64,000 nt of DNA from Platanthera guangdongensis (GCA_039583875.1 CM077166.1:90828564-90892563), one strand, 5' to 3'; numbered from the stretch's first letter, positions 10,842 through 22,423 are shown. Numbers and translations: made by a program. Notes: generated by a model from the sequence alone, not told the origin.

Positions 10842-11760
10842 CAATTTCTTTAAGCATGATAGAGAAAAGGTGGTGGGAATATTTTCAAGGTGGAAGGAGT
10901 GGGGCTGGCCGAAATCTTACAAGGTGGAAGAAAGATGGTTGCCGATTTTGGAGGGAGAGGGCTGCTCGGTTTTTGGAGAGAGAATGGGAGGAGAGGCAGG
11001 TGGAGGGAGAGAGGGCCGTCAGTTTGGGTAGTGGAGAGAGAGGTGGTAGAACCTAGAGATGGAAAAGAAAGGGGGTGCTCGGTTTTTGAGGGAGAGGGGG
11101 TGGCCAGTTTCTCTAGGGAAGAAGAGGAGAGGGAGAGGGTGGTGGTCAGGTTTTCTTTGAGTGAGGGAGTGTTGGTAGTGGAGATCTTGAGGGAGGAGTA
11201 GGTGGAGAGGAGGGTGGTCGGGGGCTAGTAGCGGGGAGAAAGAAAGTGCCAAAATTTTCAAGGGGAGAGGGAGAAATTGTAGGGTTTTCAATTTCTTTTC
11301 ATTCAACTTGCTTAATTTTTCAATACCAAGTCCTTATATAGGCTACACCACTCAATCTCCACATTCAATAACAAACAAAACATTAGATGGTTATAAGCAT
11401 CCATCACAACTTGAAATAAAAATACAATAGTACCATGCATAAAAATAAGTGCACAAAAATAAAATGCTTAAAATTGAATTGCTTAAAATAAAAATGCATA
11501 AAAATATATAAAAATATATAATTATAAATATTTAATTTATAATCATATATTTTTATATGAGGGTAACAGCGACTGTGGACGACGTGCATAACAAGTAGCG
11601 GGGCGCGGCGTTGGCTGTGAATGTTGAGGTAGAATCCCATCTTCAAGTTTGCGGCCACGATTTTCCCAATAAAAAACACTCTATGTTGTGGATCAACGAC
11701 CGTTTCTCGAACGTCATCATGATCTAGTGGCTGGACGACTTCACCATCAATCCTCCCCCG
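10842..11760 (-). mobile_element. E left (3') LTR-like copy, truncated on the left
   Basis: It aligns with 57645-58560, including a G/A-rich block (C/T-rich on the minus strand), a minus-strand TATA box (CTTATATA on plus, 11333-11340) and an AT-rich stretch of short repeats (11400-11560). The TATA box followed by a pyrimidine-rich leader is typical of an LTR promoter. The G/A-rich block produces long open frames on the plus strand that are compositional artefacts. A minus-strand ORF of 146 codons (11404-11844) overlaps the right end; its product is not recognised. Confidence 0.55.
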
Positions 11761-11940
11761 CTCCAAATCACTCATCACTAATGAGTGTCCCGTTAGGAGA
11801 AAATAGTCAAATGCAGCAGCAACAGGGGCAAAATCTGGCCCCATAATTCAAACCGTAGTACCGTGGTCATCCCACAACAATGAGAACCTATTAGACATCG
11901 GGACAGCAAAACTCTCGAGGAAACTCGATAGTGTGTCAAG

Positions 11941-12602
11941 CAATTCTGCTCCATTCTTATACTGTCCTATGCTAGAGTTGGTGATTTGCATTTTGTCTAG
12001 TCGGTACCCGAGCGAATGTCTACTGGCTCCGTTAATAATTTAATACATAGGAATGCCGAGCCATCTATGGTTATGAAGAACTTCTGATTTGATGCTTTTC
12101 TTTCTGATTTTTATAATGCACAGTGTGTTTCACTTTTTTCAAGTTTCCGAACATTTTACTGTGCGTCTCTTTTCCACCTGAGTCGCTTTCTTTGTCATTT
12201 CCCTCTCCCACTAAAGGTTTTCTTGGGTTTGGGAGTGCTAGTTCTACCGTGTCTATTTTCAACGTGGATTGCAATCCACGTGGAAAATAGACATGGTAGA
12301 ACTAGCACTCCCAAACCCAAGAAAACCTTTAGTGGGAGAGGTAAATGACAAAGAAAGAGACTCAGGTGGAAAAGAGACGCACAATAAAATGTTCGGAAAC
12401 TTGAAAAAAAGTGAAACACACTGTTCATTATAAAAATCAGAAAGAAAAGCATAAAATCAGAAGTTCTTCATAACCATGGATGGCTCGGCATTCCTATGTG
12501 TTAAATTATTGACGGAGCCAGTAGACATTCACTCGGGTACTGACTAGACTAAACGCAAATCACCAACTCTAGCATAGGACAGTATAAGAATGGAGAGGAA
12601 TT
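11941..12602. repeat. 662-bp near-perfect inverted repeat (two ~331-bp arms, no spacer)
   Basis: The arms meet at 12271/12272 inside ACGTGGATTGCAATCCACGT. They extend to CAATTC (11941) on one side and GAATGG...GAATTG (12602) on the other, with only scattered mismatches (about 95% by eye). No flanking target-site duplication is visible, so this looks like a local inverted duplication in E rather than a foldback transposon. A transcript through it would fold into a long hairpin. Confidence 0.9.
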
Positions 12603-12750
12603 GCATGCGACATAAATTAAAATGACTAAATAATGTACTAGATACATTGAAGCGGGGGTCATAAATTGGCGGAGGGAAAGTATGTGCCGCTGGATTGGAA
12701 GAATAGATAGGGCTTGATAAAACTAAATCAAGGGGACAATCGCCGTGGAA

Positions 12751-12955
12751 TCAGAATAGATCGCAATCGAGGACAGAACCGTAGGCAGACACGCAAAAAA
12801 AATGAACAGTCAAATGTGACGCGTAGTCAGATCTACGAGTTGCGGAGAAAAGGCAGAGTACAAAATCTATCAACTCACTAAAGCATGCACGACGAGACAT
12901 GTTCAATGGAGGGGCTAGCAAGGTCTCCATAATAAAATGACTCAGAAAAGGCATA
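12751..12955 (-). pseudogene. E coding remnant, distal piece
   Basis: A minus-strand frame beginning MPFLSHFIMETLLAPPLN continues the frame ending DPLGYEFG at 18997 once F and one GCATA are removed. That makes it the next stretch of the same E protein. It contains the segment RRACFSELIDFVLCLF and ends at a stop near 12751. No domain is recognised. Confidence 0.4.
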
Positions 12956-14579
12956 TGATGAAGATTTTTATATAGTTTTTAAAATAAATCCAAACTAAAA
13001 TCCCAAATAGGCAAGTGTACCTATCGAAATATAGTATAGGAAATTGTCGTATTAAACTCGGGGGCTTTTGAGTACTTCTACTCACGCAAATTAATATTAT
13101 TTTATCGGAAAATAAAAGGTGTGAATTTAAACTATAACTTGAAAATAAACTAAAAGAAAGCGCTTGATCTAGACTCGTTTTAAAGTAAATCCTTTCAGAA
13201 AAGCTAACTTTGAATTACTTACTTCGACCGTGGAGTTTCCTGAATTACAAAAGTGCCTCTCTCGAGAATACACTCTCGACTAAACTTAGGTTGATTGATT
13301 AGTACCTCTCGGCCAGTTGAAACCATTAAGCTTGTCTAATGCGGTGAACCATGTTATTGGATTTGACTCCAATCCAGAAGATCCGTGCCATCCTCTCTCG
13401 AGGAGTGCATGCTGCTCCTTCTACCTTTGAGTGATCTACTCGTATCCACAACCTCTCGGTAAATCAAGGATACGGATCTAAAATCAAAATCGAAGCATTT
13501 AAATCAAAGATAGATCGAATCGATAAAAATAGAGTTGTCAAAAAAGAAGTTTTATTTATTTCGAAAGATTGACAAGACCACGTGCTAATAAAATTAGTTA
13601 CTCATTATCATAAAATAAGGATACATGAAAAGAAAAACAAAGACATTCTTAAAATAAAAGTGATAGAAACAATGGTTAACTAAAAAAGTACATAAGGGAA
13701 AATGCATGAAAATAGTAAAATAAGCTACTAAAACTGGATAAGAACTACAACTAGATGCTTACCTAGATGCTTCTCATGCTCCTGGATTTCTCTGGATTTT
13801 ATAGGCATTTTTCTGGGAGGTCAAGCCCCTAGGTCACGGCCGTGACATAGGGTGTGTAAAGCTCGAAACCATTGCCTTGAAATCCAAGAACATTTGGAGA
13901 AAACTGCCAAAATTCGTCATTTTGCAGGTCACGCACCTTGGTCATGCCCGTGACCAAGGGCATGTAAAGTCTGTTACTGGAATCTGCGGGAAGGAGAAAC
14001 AGTGGTAAATAAACTCCGGTATTTGTGGGAAGTCACGCCATAGGTCACGCCCGTGACATAGGGCATGTAAGCTGAAAACCGTCTGGATCCGAAAATTCCT
14101 TCATAACACACGACATGCCTGTATGTCATACCTAGTAGTCACGCTCGTGACATGATGGTCACGCCCGTGACTTGGGTGTATAGCTTGAAAACTGCCTGGA
14201 ATCAAAACTGCAACCCCGTAAGCTTGTCACGCATGCTGGTCACGCCCGTGACCCACAGGTCACGCCCAAGACCGAGGCGTGTAACTTTAATTCGACAAGG
14301 CAAGTACTCTGGAGCTCCTTTATGGGTCACGACCACATATCACGCCTGCGACCTGACGGTCACGCTAGTGTCCTGGCCATGAAAAGTTGATTTTTCCAAC
14401 AATCTTTAGTTTCATCTCCTGATTAGTCCTATAAGCTCCAATTTGATAGTGGCTTGCCCAGATTGACCTAAAATAAGAAAACAAAGGAATTAATACAAAA
14501 ATTAATAAAAGCTAAATAGAAATCTAACTATTTATTAAATAAAAACTATACAAAAACTCCTATAAATAATGACTTATCA
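12956..14579 (-). mobile_element. F 3' LTR (left copy, 1,624 bp)
   Basis: Direct repeat of 17356-18991. A minus-strand TATA box CCTATAAAA lies at 13797-13805. The palindrome array lies just upstream on the minus strand. On the internal side, minus-strand AAGTATGGGGTATT (14580-14593) is a plausible polypurine tract. Confidence 0.93.
13825..14380. repeat. Array of GGTCACGCCCGTGACC palindromes in F 3' LTR
   Basis: About ten copies or variants of TCACGCCCGTGA occur in ~550 bp (for example at 13835, 13945, 14048, 14155 and 14240). The array begins within ~30 bp upstream of the minus-strand TATA box. Its reverse complement is the TCACGGGCGTGA core of GY1. Confidence 0.9.
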
Positions 14580-16290
14580 AATACCCCATACTTAAGCTTT
14601 TGTTAATCCAGAGCAAAACTATGAGAAGTACTTATAAGAAATTTATAGAATTTTTAATTAAACTAAAAATTTATTAAATCAAAAGAAATTTAAAAGTATA
14701 ATTTAGTGATTTAAAATTAAGTCCTAAAATATGAAATTAAAATGTGAAGAGCCAAATATATTTAGCAAAATTCTCTCATATAAATTAATTAGACTTCAAA
14801 AATTAAGTAGTTAGCAAGAAAATTTAGATTTAGAATTACTAACATTTTTTTAAATAAGAAACTTAAAGAAAAATTAAACTACTACTTATGCTCTTTTAGA
14901 ATTTTAATTTATTTGTAAAGCAATTATATAGGCTATTGGGTTTGGAAATAGAAAATTGAAGAGATTTTGGATTGGGGGTGATGAATTTTATCCTCTCACC
15001 CCACACAATGTTTTTTGATATTCGCATATGTTTACTTAGAAAATGATTATCTCATTTTCCATGACATATGAACAAATATTTTTTCTCTCTTAAAAAACAA
15101 AAAAAATGGGAGTAATGAATTTTATTTTCTTACTCCATATTTTATTTGGGGATTGCATATGTTTACAAAGGAATTGTTTATTCCCATGACATATGATCTA
15201 ACAAAATAAAAAAATTGCATATGTGTATCAAAGGATAATGAATTTTATCCTCTTATCCCTATGACATGAGCTAACAAGAAAATAAAAAGAACAAGGGAAA
15301 GGCTACCAAAAATTTTTAGATTAAATTAAAATAATTAGAGAGCAACTATAGTAAATTAAAATTTCCTAAGAATCTTAAATTTTAAGTGAGTATAATTAAA
15401 ATCGAAAAATTGTTTAGCTAATCGCTACAAAATTGAAACTAATTGGAATTAAAAGAGAAAAGGGACTAAATAGTTTACTCTGAACAATTTTAATTCATAA
15501 GATATTTCTTAAAAACAAATCTCCTAAAAATTAAATTTAACTAACTATGATAAAATAAAAGATTTGAAAATAAAGAATTATAAAAATTCTTATAAATAAA
15601 CTCAAAGTAAATTTTTAAAAATCACAAAAATATTAAGTAGGTGTTTATTATAATTTTTTTTATTTTCTCTTTTTTTATTTGTTTTGTATTTTTTTGATAA
15701 TGTAAAGAAAATAAATTTTTTTCCTATTTTTAAAATATTTTTATATTTTTTTTTTTAAATAAAAACAATAAATGAGAATCCACACCCATACTTAAAAATA
15801 AACATTATCCCCAATATTTATATGCCAAGTAAGGTGGAAAAGTAGAAATTTTTATACATTTAAAAAAATAAAAAATAAAATGCAAGGAAAAGCAAGGGGT
15901 GTCTCCCAAGATCGCTTTTCTTTTTCTCGTCTTTAAGTTATACGGTTTGACTTAGGAAAAAGGAAAATAAATTTTTTAGTGAACGGGTAACTCCCATAAT
16001 TCCCGTTTGGGTGGATATGACGAAGCCGCTCTCCCGGCTACTCCTCCGCTTTCTTCTTGATTTTCTTTCTTTGAAAGGTTGACTTGAAAATGTAAATTCA
16101 AATCACCTATCCATACCTGAGGTGATTTCAATTTTTATAGAGGAGCGGCAAATGGATCGTAGAAGACGTTTAATTGCAATGGTTCCTATTCTACATAAAA
16201 TTTGTTAGTATAAGGAAAATCAAAAGTAAGCGTTTTAGAAAAATTTTTGCAATGAGGAGGTGTTTGGGAAACTATTTGTATAATCTTGGG
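14580..16290 (-). other. F internal non-coding region, AT-rich with degenerate ~130-bp repeats
   Basis: There is no credible ORF. Strong A/T bias. Around 14970-15280, three degenerate direct repeats share AATGAATTTTAT followed by CATATG and CATGACATATGA, each with short GG(A/G)TAA...TTATCC-type inverted ends. The rest shows nothing identifiable. Confidence 0.6.
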
Positions 16291-17199
16291 TTATTTATTT
16301 TCTAAATTAAAATCATTATCCGAAAATTCATTTATAAAATTATGATGCATAAAATTTTCATGAATTTGGATTCCTAAATATTTATATGTGGTGCTTGTAA
16401 ATTCATGATGAGAAAGAAAATCCAGAGAAATAGGAGAAGAAACATGTTTTTCTTCTATTTCACCCGGGGTGCCCATAACTTTAACAAATTCTTGATATAA
16501 TAATTCTTCCTCCTCTTCCGAATAAGACACCAAGGCAGAACATGAAGATTCATATTCCGTACTAGGTGTATTATTTGAAGAGGGTGAAGAATCATTAGAA
16601 AAGTGGTTAATAAATTCTTGATATAATAATTCCTCCTCCTCTTTGGAGTAAACCACTAAGGGGACACATGAGGAGTCATATTCCGTCCTAGGTGAAATAT
16701 TCGAAGAGCGAGAAGAATCATTGGAACAAGAAATAATTTATTCTAAATTTTTGGGAGGATCAACTATGAATTGTGTAAAATCCCCAAAATTAGAATAAAA
16801 ATGTTGTGATGTGGTAAAAAAAGAACAAAAATTCGGATCTAAATAATTATTAGCATTGCTCTGGAATTCTTCTGGTTGATCTTGTAAAAAAGGAAAACAA
16901 ATGTCCGAGGTAGAAGAACAATTATTTAAATCATAATAAGTATTCTCGTTAAAACTAGAAAAATTATTTTCATGAAAATTTCAATAAGAATTAGCAATAA
17001 AATGAGAAAAATCAATTTCATAATTTTTATAAAAAATATTTTCATATGAAAATTTATAATAGTAATTATGAATATGACATTCCTCATTTCGATGGGGAGC
17101 AACTCAATAATAACATAAAATTCTTTGCTTTCGAGGAGCTTGTAAAAGAAGTACTTTATTTTGAAGGTCGACAACCTTAGCGACCAATTCTGATAACAT
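16291..17199 (-). pseudogene. F internal protein with damaged zinc knuckle and a duplicated acidic motif
   Basis: From ATG at 17199 one frame of 303 codons runs to 16291, broken by three stops (near 17104, 16980 and 16738). The N-terminus MLSELVAKVVDLQNKVLLLQ looks like a short coiled coil. Residues 29-41 then read CYY-stop-VAPHRNEEC, a CCHC-like knuckle whose second Cys codon appears to have become TGA. The middle is Asn/Phe/Tyr-rich. The C-terminal part contains a tandem duplication of about 45 residues, each copy ending YS(K/E)EEEELLYQEF. This may be a residual Gag-like RNA-binding protein. No protein family is recognised. Confidence 0.65.
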
Positions 17200-17330
17200 T
17201 ATTAAAAAGGAAAAAACAATCTTTACTCAATATAAGTGAATTTAAAAAAAGTAAGAAGAGAAATGGGATAGAGAGAGATAGAGTGATAAAAGTAATACAA
17301 TTTTCGCTTTCAAAATATCAACAAAAAGAA

Positions 17331-17349
17331 ATCCCCGGCAACGGCGCCA
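17331..17349 (-). other. F primer-binding site (Asp tRNA type)
   Basis: Minus-strand TGGCGCCGTTGCCGGGGAT, 6 nt from the LTR end at 17356. This is the classic Athila/Tat/Ogre-group PBS and sets the element's orientation. Confidence 0.93.
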
Positions 17350-17355
17350 AAAATT

Positions 17356-18991
17356 TGATGAAGATTTTTATATAGTTTTAAAAATAAACCCAAACTAAAA
17401 TCCCTAATAGGCAAGTGTACCTATCGAAATATAGTATAGGAAATTGTCGTATTAGACTCGGGGCCTGTTGAGTACTTCTACTCACGTAAATTAATATTAT
17501 TTTATCAGAAAATAAAAGTAGTGAATTTAAACTATAACTAGAAAATAAACTAAAAGAAAGCACTTGATTTAGACTAACTTTAAAATAAACATTTCATAAA
17601 AGCTAACTTCTAAATTACCTACTTTGACCGTGGAGGTTCCTAAATTACAAAAGCGCCTATCTCGAGAATACACTCTCGAATAAACTTAGGTTGATTGATT
17701 AAGACCTCTCAGCCAGTCGAAACCCCTAAGCTTGCCTTATGCAGTGAACCCCACTATTGGATTTGACTCCAATCCGAAAAATCCGTGTCATCCTCTCTTG
17801 AGGAGTGCATGCGACTCCTTCTACCTTTGAGTGATCTACTCGTATCCACATCCTCTCGGTAAATCTAGGATACAGATCTAAAATCGAAATCGAAGCATTT
17901 AAATTAAAGATAGATCGAATCGATAAAAATAGAGTTGACAAAAAAGAAGATTAATTTATTTAAAGCTTGACAAGATCAAGTGCTAATAAAATTAGTTACA
18001 CATTATCATAAAAGAAGGATACATGAAAGGAAAAACAAAGACATTCTTAAAATATCAGTGCTAGAAATAAAGGTTAACTAAAAAGTACATAAGGGAAATT
18101 GCATGAAAACACTAAAATAAGGTACTAAAACTGGCTAAGAACTACTCTTAGATGCTTCCCTAGATGGTTCTCATGCTCCTAGGTTTCTTTGGAATTCATA
18201 GGCATTTTTCTGGAAGGTCACGGCCCTAGGTCATGCCATGACCTAGGGCGTGTAAAGCTCAGAACTGTCCCCTGAAAGCCCGGGAACGTTGGTAGAAAAC
18301 TGCAAAAATTCGCCGTATTGCGGGTCACGCCCCCAGGTCACGCCCGTGACCTACTACGTGTCAAGTCTGTTACTGGAAACGGCGGGAAGGATAAACGGTT
18401 TGAAATAAACTCTAACAGTTGTGGGAATTCACGCCATAGGTCATGCCCGTGACATAGGGTGTGTAAGCTGAAAATCGCCAGGATCCGCAACTGCCTTCAT
18501 AACACACGATACGCCTCGATGTCACGCTTGTTAGCCACACCTGTGACCTGAATGTCATGCCCTTGACTTGGGCGTGTAGATTGAAAACTGCCCGGAATCG
18601 AAATTGCAGCCCCGTCAGCTAGTCATGCCTGCTGGTCACACTCGTGACCCACAGGTCACGCCCATGACCGAGGCGTGTAACTTTAATCTGATATGGCAAG
18701 TACTCTGGAGCTCCTTTATGGGTCAGACCACATGTCATGCCCGTGACCTGAGCGTCGCGCCCGTGATATGAGGGTCATGCCCGTGTCCTGGACGTGAAAA
18801 GTTGATTTTTCAAGCAATCTTCAGTTTCATCTCCTGATCAGTCATATAAGCTCCAATTTGATAGTGGCTGCCCAAATTTCCCTGAAATAAGAAACCAAAG
18901 AAATTAATACAAAAATTAAAAAAACTAAATAGAAACTTAACTATTTTTATATAAAAACTATATAAAAACTACTATAAATAATGACTTATCA
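17356..18991 (-). mobile_element. F 5' LTR (right copy, 1,636 bp)
   Basis: Direct repeat of 12956-14579, adjacent to the PBS. At the position of the other copy's CCTATAAAATCC this promoter copy reads CCTATGAATTCC (18192-18203), so the TATA box is damaged in the LTR that would drive transcription. Confidence 0.93.
18215..18800. repeat. Array of TCACGCCCGTGA palindromes in F 5' LTR
   Basis: Counterpart of 13825-14380. Many copies are decayed by C/T and G/A changes (for example TCATGCCCGTGAC near 18440), consistent with deamination of methylated CpG. Confidence 0.88.
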
Positions 18992-19349
18992 GCATACCAA
19001 ACTCATATCCTAAAGGGTCCACTAGTCGAGTTAACGGATCAGGAGGGAGAGTCTGTAAAATCAAACCCGGGAGAGAATCAAAATCAACATGAATTTCATG
19101 CAATAGAGATAACATCAAACGACGCTCATCCGGGTCTACATCAATAACGACATACAAAAGTACAACTCCCTGGCTAGGAAATTCTACCAACACACTGGAT
19201 ACAACCATCAGAATCATTAATGGTCTTAGAAATGGGCAAAATCAGACCCGACAAAATTTCTAATTCATATTAAACTTCAGGTAATGGTGATAACATCAAA
19301 GAAATATCTTTCAGGTTCTCAGTGGTAAAATCATCCAGAAATAACCATC
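18992..19349 (-). pseudogene. E coding remnant, middle piece
   Basis: The minus-strand reading continues from 55561 (through FPIVVMDDLLYEG) into LFLDDFTTENLKDISLMLSPLP. After frame changes it continues HEIHVDFDSLPGLILQTLP and PLTRLVDPLGYEFG up to F's TSD at 18996. It is acidic, low-complexity and unrecognised, probably a Gag-linked spacer of E. Bases 19345-19349 (CCATC) are A's target duplication. Confidence 0.45.
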
Positions 19350-19529
19350 TGTTGGATCCCTAGTTGGATTTGGGCTTGGTTCACTAAACTAGGATTATTG
19401 ACCCACCTTGTATAATCAGGGTCATGTCTGTATCCTAGAGTTTAGGCCATGTCCTTAGAGTCAACATTGCATGGACCAGCCAACAACAGACTGCTGAAGA
19501 CTCAAGACTTAGAGAAAAATTAGTTTCAG

Positions 19530-19900
19530 GAAAGTGAGTTCGACATTTATCGAACTCATCTCAACGAAAGTCTTGCTCAGCTCGACGAACTCAGAGACAA
19601 TTCTCTGAGTTGAGCTCGATGATCTTGGATCCCAGGTTGATGATTCCTTGATGCACTACTTCAACATTGTTAGTCTATAAATATTTCTTTGAACTCCAGT
19701 AAACGAAGTTAGATTATCAGCTCGACGATCTTAGTGCACAGAATTGGCAAGTGTTTATCAAGTAGTAGATAGCAGTTCTCAAGTTGACAATCTTGGATCT
19801 GAGGTCGACGAACAACAATTATCTGGTCGACGAACTTGACTTCACAGCTTGACGAACTCTGGACCCAGGTCGATGAAATATGTTCTTTGCTTGATGATTT
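19530..19900. repeat. TCGTCGAAC-type palindrome array in A 5' LTR
   Basis: Roughly 14 half-sites such as CTCGACGAACTC, AGCTCGATGATC and GGTCGACGAA occur, several as inverted pairs around TCAGCTCGACGA. The array ends about 250 bp upstream of the TATA box at 20153. The 3' LTR copy preserves more intact CpG sites. Confidence 0.88.
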
Positions 19901-20152
19901 CTGTGGATTTCCAGACTTGAATTTTTCCTTCCTTCTATCCTTATTTTATTGCAGTAATTTCTGAGTAATCAATGCTTAATATTCTCTGAATATTACGGTA
20001 GAAGCATCATTGATTATGTCATTCATCACGATTATTACTTGCCATTTTTCAATGAGACAGTTGCGTAAATCAATTAATGCAGACATTCTCAATGCCGCCA
20101 GCAATCAATGCAGGAAGGAATTCAAAGATTCTGAGGAAAATTTCATAGAAAA

Positions 20153-20160
20153 TATAAAAG
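20153..20160 (+). promoter_or_regulatory. TATA box of A LTR
   Basis: TATAAAAG in the context GAAAATATAAAAGGG, preserved in the 3' LTR near 54682. Confidence 0.6.
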
Positions 20161-20972
20161 GGAATTCTTCCTCCTTCTCAAAAACACAGAAAGAGATAAC
20201 AAGATACAACAAGTAATATAGATAGCAATAACACTGTAATAGAGGCAAGAAATAAGAAGCTCAGACCAGAGAAATAATAGCAAGGCATACAGAGAAGATC
20301 ATAAATAAAAACATTCTCATTCTTCTCTGTATTGAAAATAATTCTGTTTTCACCTTGACACTGCTGAAGAAGAAGAGGAACATCCATACAAATCAAGAGT
20401 CTTCTTCATTCTTCATTCAAGGATTCTTCAAGGACTACAAAGCCCTATCAGTTAAGAAGTTCCTGAAACTCTTCTGGTCAAAGCTAAAGATTGAAGTCCT
20501 ACTCACCCTGAAGTAAAGCTCAATCTTCCTGAAAAACTCAATAATTCATGGGGAGCTTTGTTAACATCAAAGATCCACAAGTATTCTCAGTTGTATTTGA
20601 GAAAGAGAAGAGACCATCATTCTCTCACCCCCTCACTGTATAAAGGGTTCTTTAACTCCCTTCAAAAGTTATTCCTTGGTTGCAAGTCACCTGATTAAAA
20701 GACTTGGGTTGGTTTTTGAGCACCTGATCAAAATCTCATTGGTGGCAGTCATCTGATCAAAACCCGTTAGTGGATTCCTACCAGGGTGGTAGAGGAGTGG
20801 ATGTACCCAGGTTGGGGAACCACTATAAAAATTCTTGTGTTGTCTGGTTGCCCTCTTTCCTTTTTGTTCTTGTTGTGCCTATATTAGTTAGATTAATTTT
20901 TGCTGTGCCTGTGGTAGATTTGTGAATCTTAGGATTTCACTTTTATTTACAGCAAAAAGTTATAGATTTAAA

Positions 20973-21015
20973 AAATACTCTATTCACCCCCCCCCCGCCC
21001 CCCTCTAGAGTATTT
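20973..21015 (+). other. C-tract stem-loop near A 5' LTR end
   Basis: AAATACTCTA (20973-20982) pairs perfectly with TAGAGTATTT (21006-21015) around a loop of 23 nt, TTCA, then a C-run broken by one G, then TC. It is 21 bp from the LTR end and 22 bp from the PBS. Confidence 0.85.
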
Positions 21016-21037
21016 CAGGTCTAACCCTCTCCTTTAA

Positions 21038-21050
21038 TTGGTATCAGATC
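21038..21050 (+). other. A primer-binding site (initiator Met tRNA)
   Basis: TTGGTATCAGATC directly after the 5' LTR end, the plant iMet complement with a changed distal base. Confidence 0.88.
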
Positions 21051-21097
21051 CTTTGTTAGATCTGCCCTTTTATTTCTCTTAGGATTATATTCACAGC

Positions 21098-21835
21098 ATG
21101 ACACAGAATAAGGACTATGCAAACACCAGACCTCCAGTGTGCAACTTAAATAAGTTTGCCATCGGGAAGGTAAAAATTAAACTATATTTGAATTGCATTG
21201 ATGAGGACATCTACAACTCTATTTTAACAAGTCCTCCTCAATCAACTACCTCTACATCTACAGCAACCTCAGCAACACAGGTTGTTCCACCACCTGAGTG
21301 GACAGATGCAAAGAAGAAGGCCAAGATTGCTGATGCAAAGGCCATGAATATTCCGGCTCAGACTATGTCTGATGATATTTTCCAGAAGGTGGCTGAATGC
21401 ACATCAGCCAAGGCTATTTGGGACTCTCTTAACCTAATGGTGGTTGGCTCTGCTGATGAGAGGAAAGATAGAAGATCAAATCTCATATCCCTGTATGAGA
21501 ACTTCAAAAAGGATGAGTTAGAATCTGTTGCTGACATGTACAACAGACTGAGCTAAATAATCAATGAGATGAAGACCTTGGATAAGGACATCACCCTTAC
21601 TGAGGTAAATGATAAAATCCTCAGGTGCTTCCCAAGCTCATGACATTCAAGATATGGCCAATGAAGGAGGCCAGGAGCTTGAATGAGATTTCCACAAAAT
21701 CTCTACTTGGAAAGCTCAAATCCTATGAGCAGCTGATAAAGTCCAGAGAAGCAGCGTAAGAAAGGACTCCTCCACCAGCAAGAAAGGTGCATAACTTAGC
21801 ATTCAAGGCTGCTGAAGAAACTGAAGCTTCAACAG
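21098..21835 (+). pseudogene. A gag, N-terminal part
   Basis: The ATG at 21098 gives MTQNKDYANTRPPVCNLNKF, then a copia-type Gag (UBN2/DUF4219-like) with a Ser/Thr-rich stretch near residues 45-62, KKAKIADAKAMNIPAQTMSD, and SAKAIWDSLNLM. DRRSNLISLYENFKKDE resembles the typical copia capsid helix. A stop at 21554 follows RLS, and similarity continues through IINEMKTLDKDITLTEVNDKIL, then decays with several stops and a frameshift before B inserted at 21836. Gag forms the particle that packages element RNA. The zinc knuckle lies beyond B, at 39690 onward. Confidence 0.88.
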
Positions 21836-22423
21836 TATCACAACCCACATATTCTCCGAATTCAAGAAGTATCAGAGTTTGAGAAAACACGTGTCGTGAT
21901 GCCACGTCGAGCATGGGATAACTGTCAATGCTCAGGAGAACACCCACTAACTAGACTATGAAAACTCATAAGTTTAATGATTAGAAAATCAGATATTATT
22001 TTAAGGGCCGTATCCCTCAGCTCGTTGGATCATCTAGTCAACAGTTTAAAAATTATACTTATACGCAGCGAAAAATACTTTATTTATATTTGACATCCTA
22101 TGAGAGTGCATAAGTGACCCCCGAGGTCAACTTATACTATGCAAGACTCTAGATTTATTTTATATTATAAGTAAGAAAATGATCCTTTTTACGTTGCTTG
22201 GAAAATAGTGTATGAGTTTTAAAAACATGCTGATCATGAGATATACTTATAATAGTGTTTTTAGGTTTAAAAGTAACTAGCAACCTAGCATAAATCTTCC
22301 CAAGAGCAAATAGACTATCTCCAGAAAGGTAGCAGTAAAAGAAACATATCTAGTATCATAAGCAAAAACCACCAGCGGACGTCAACAACCTGACACGAAC
22401 ACACTGGCGAGCATGTATGACTG
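21836..22423 (-). mobile_element. B 3' LTR, segment 1
   Basis: Matches 36686-37265 of the other LTR closely. It is interrupted at 22424 by element C, with target GTCTG duplicated as GACTG (22419-22423) and GTCTG (28792-28796). Confidence 0.93.

Larger units (their letters stand above)
12956..18991 (-). mobile_element. F: non-autonomous LTR element, Asp-tRNA primed (Athila/Tat-type), complete
   Basis: Two LTRs (12956-14579 and 17356-18991) begin TGATGAAG and end ACTTATCA on plus. They are flanked by a perfect TSD GCATA (12951-12955 and 18992-18996). The PBS on the minus strand (17331-17349) matches the Asp-tRNA type used by Athila/Tat elements, so the right LTR is 5'. The 2.8-kb internal region has one degraded ORF and no RT or integrase, so F must have depended on another element's enzymes. 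Confidence 0.93.
19350..21036 (+). mobile_element. A 5' LTR (1,687 bp)
   Basis: Direct repeat of 53876-55560. It contains the TCGTCGAAC array, a TATA box at 20153-20160, the block GTGGATGTACCCAGG (around 20798) shared with G and H, and the C-tract hairpin. The terminal CA has become TA (CCTTTA at 21036). Confidence 0.93.

Noticed and set aside
11404..11844. 146-codon minus ORF as a possible host gene
   Set aside because: It overlaps the E repeat copy, runs into AT-rich low-complexity sequence, and its equivalent at 58390-58550 is not open.
11941..12602. MITE or foldback DNA transposon
   Set aside because: No target-site duplication and no terminal motif. The arms look like duplicated E internal sequence.
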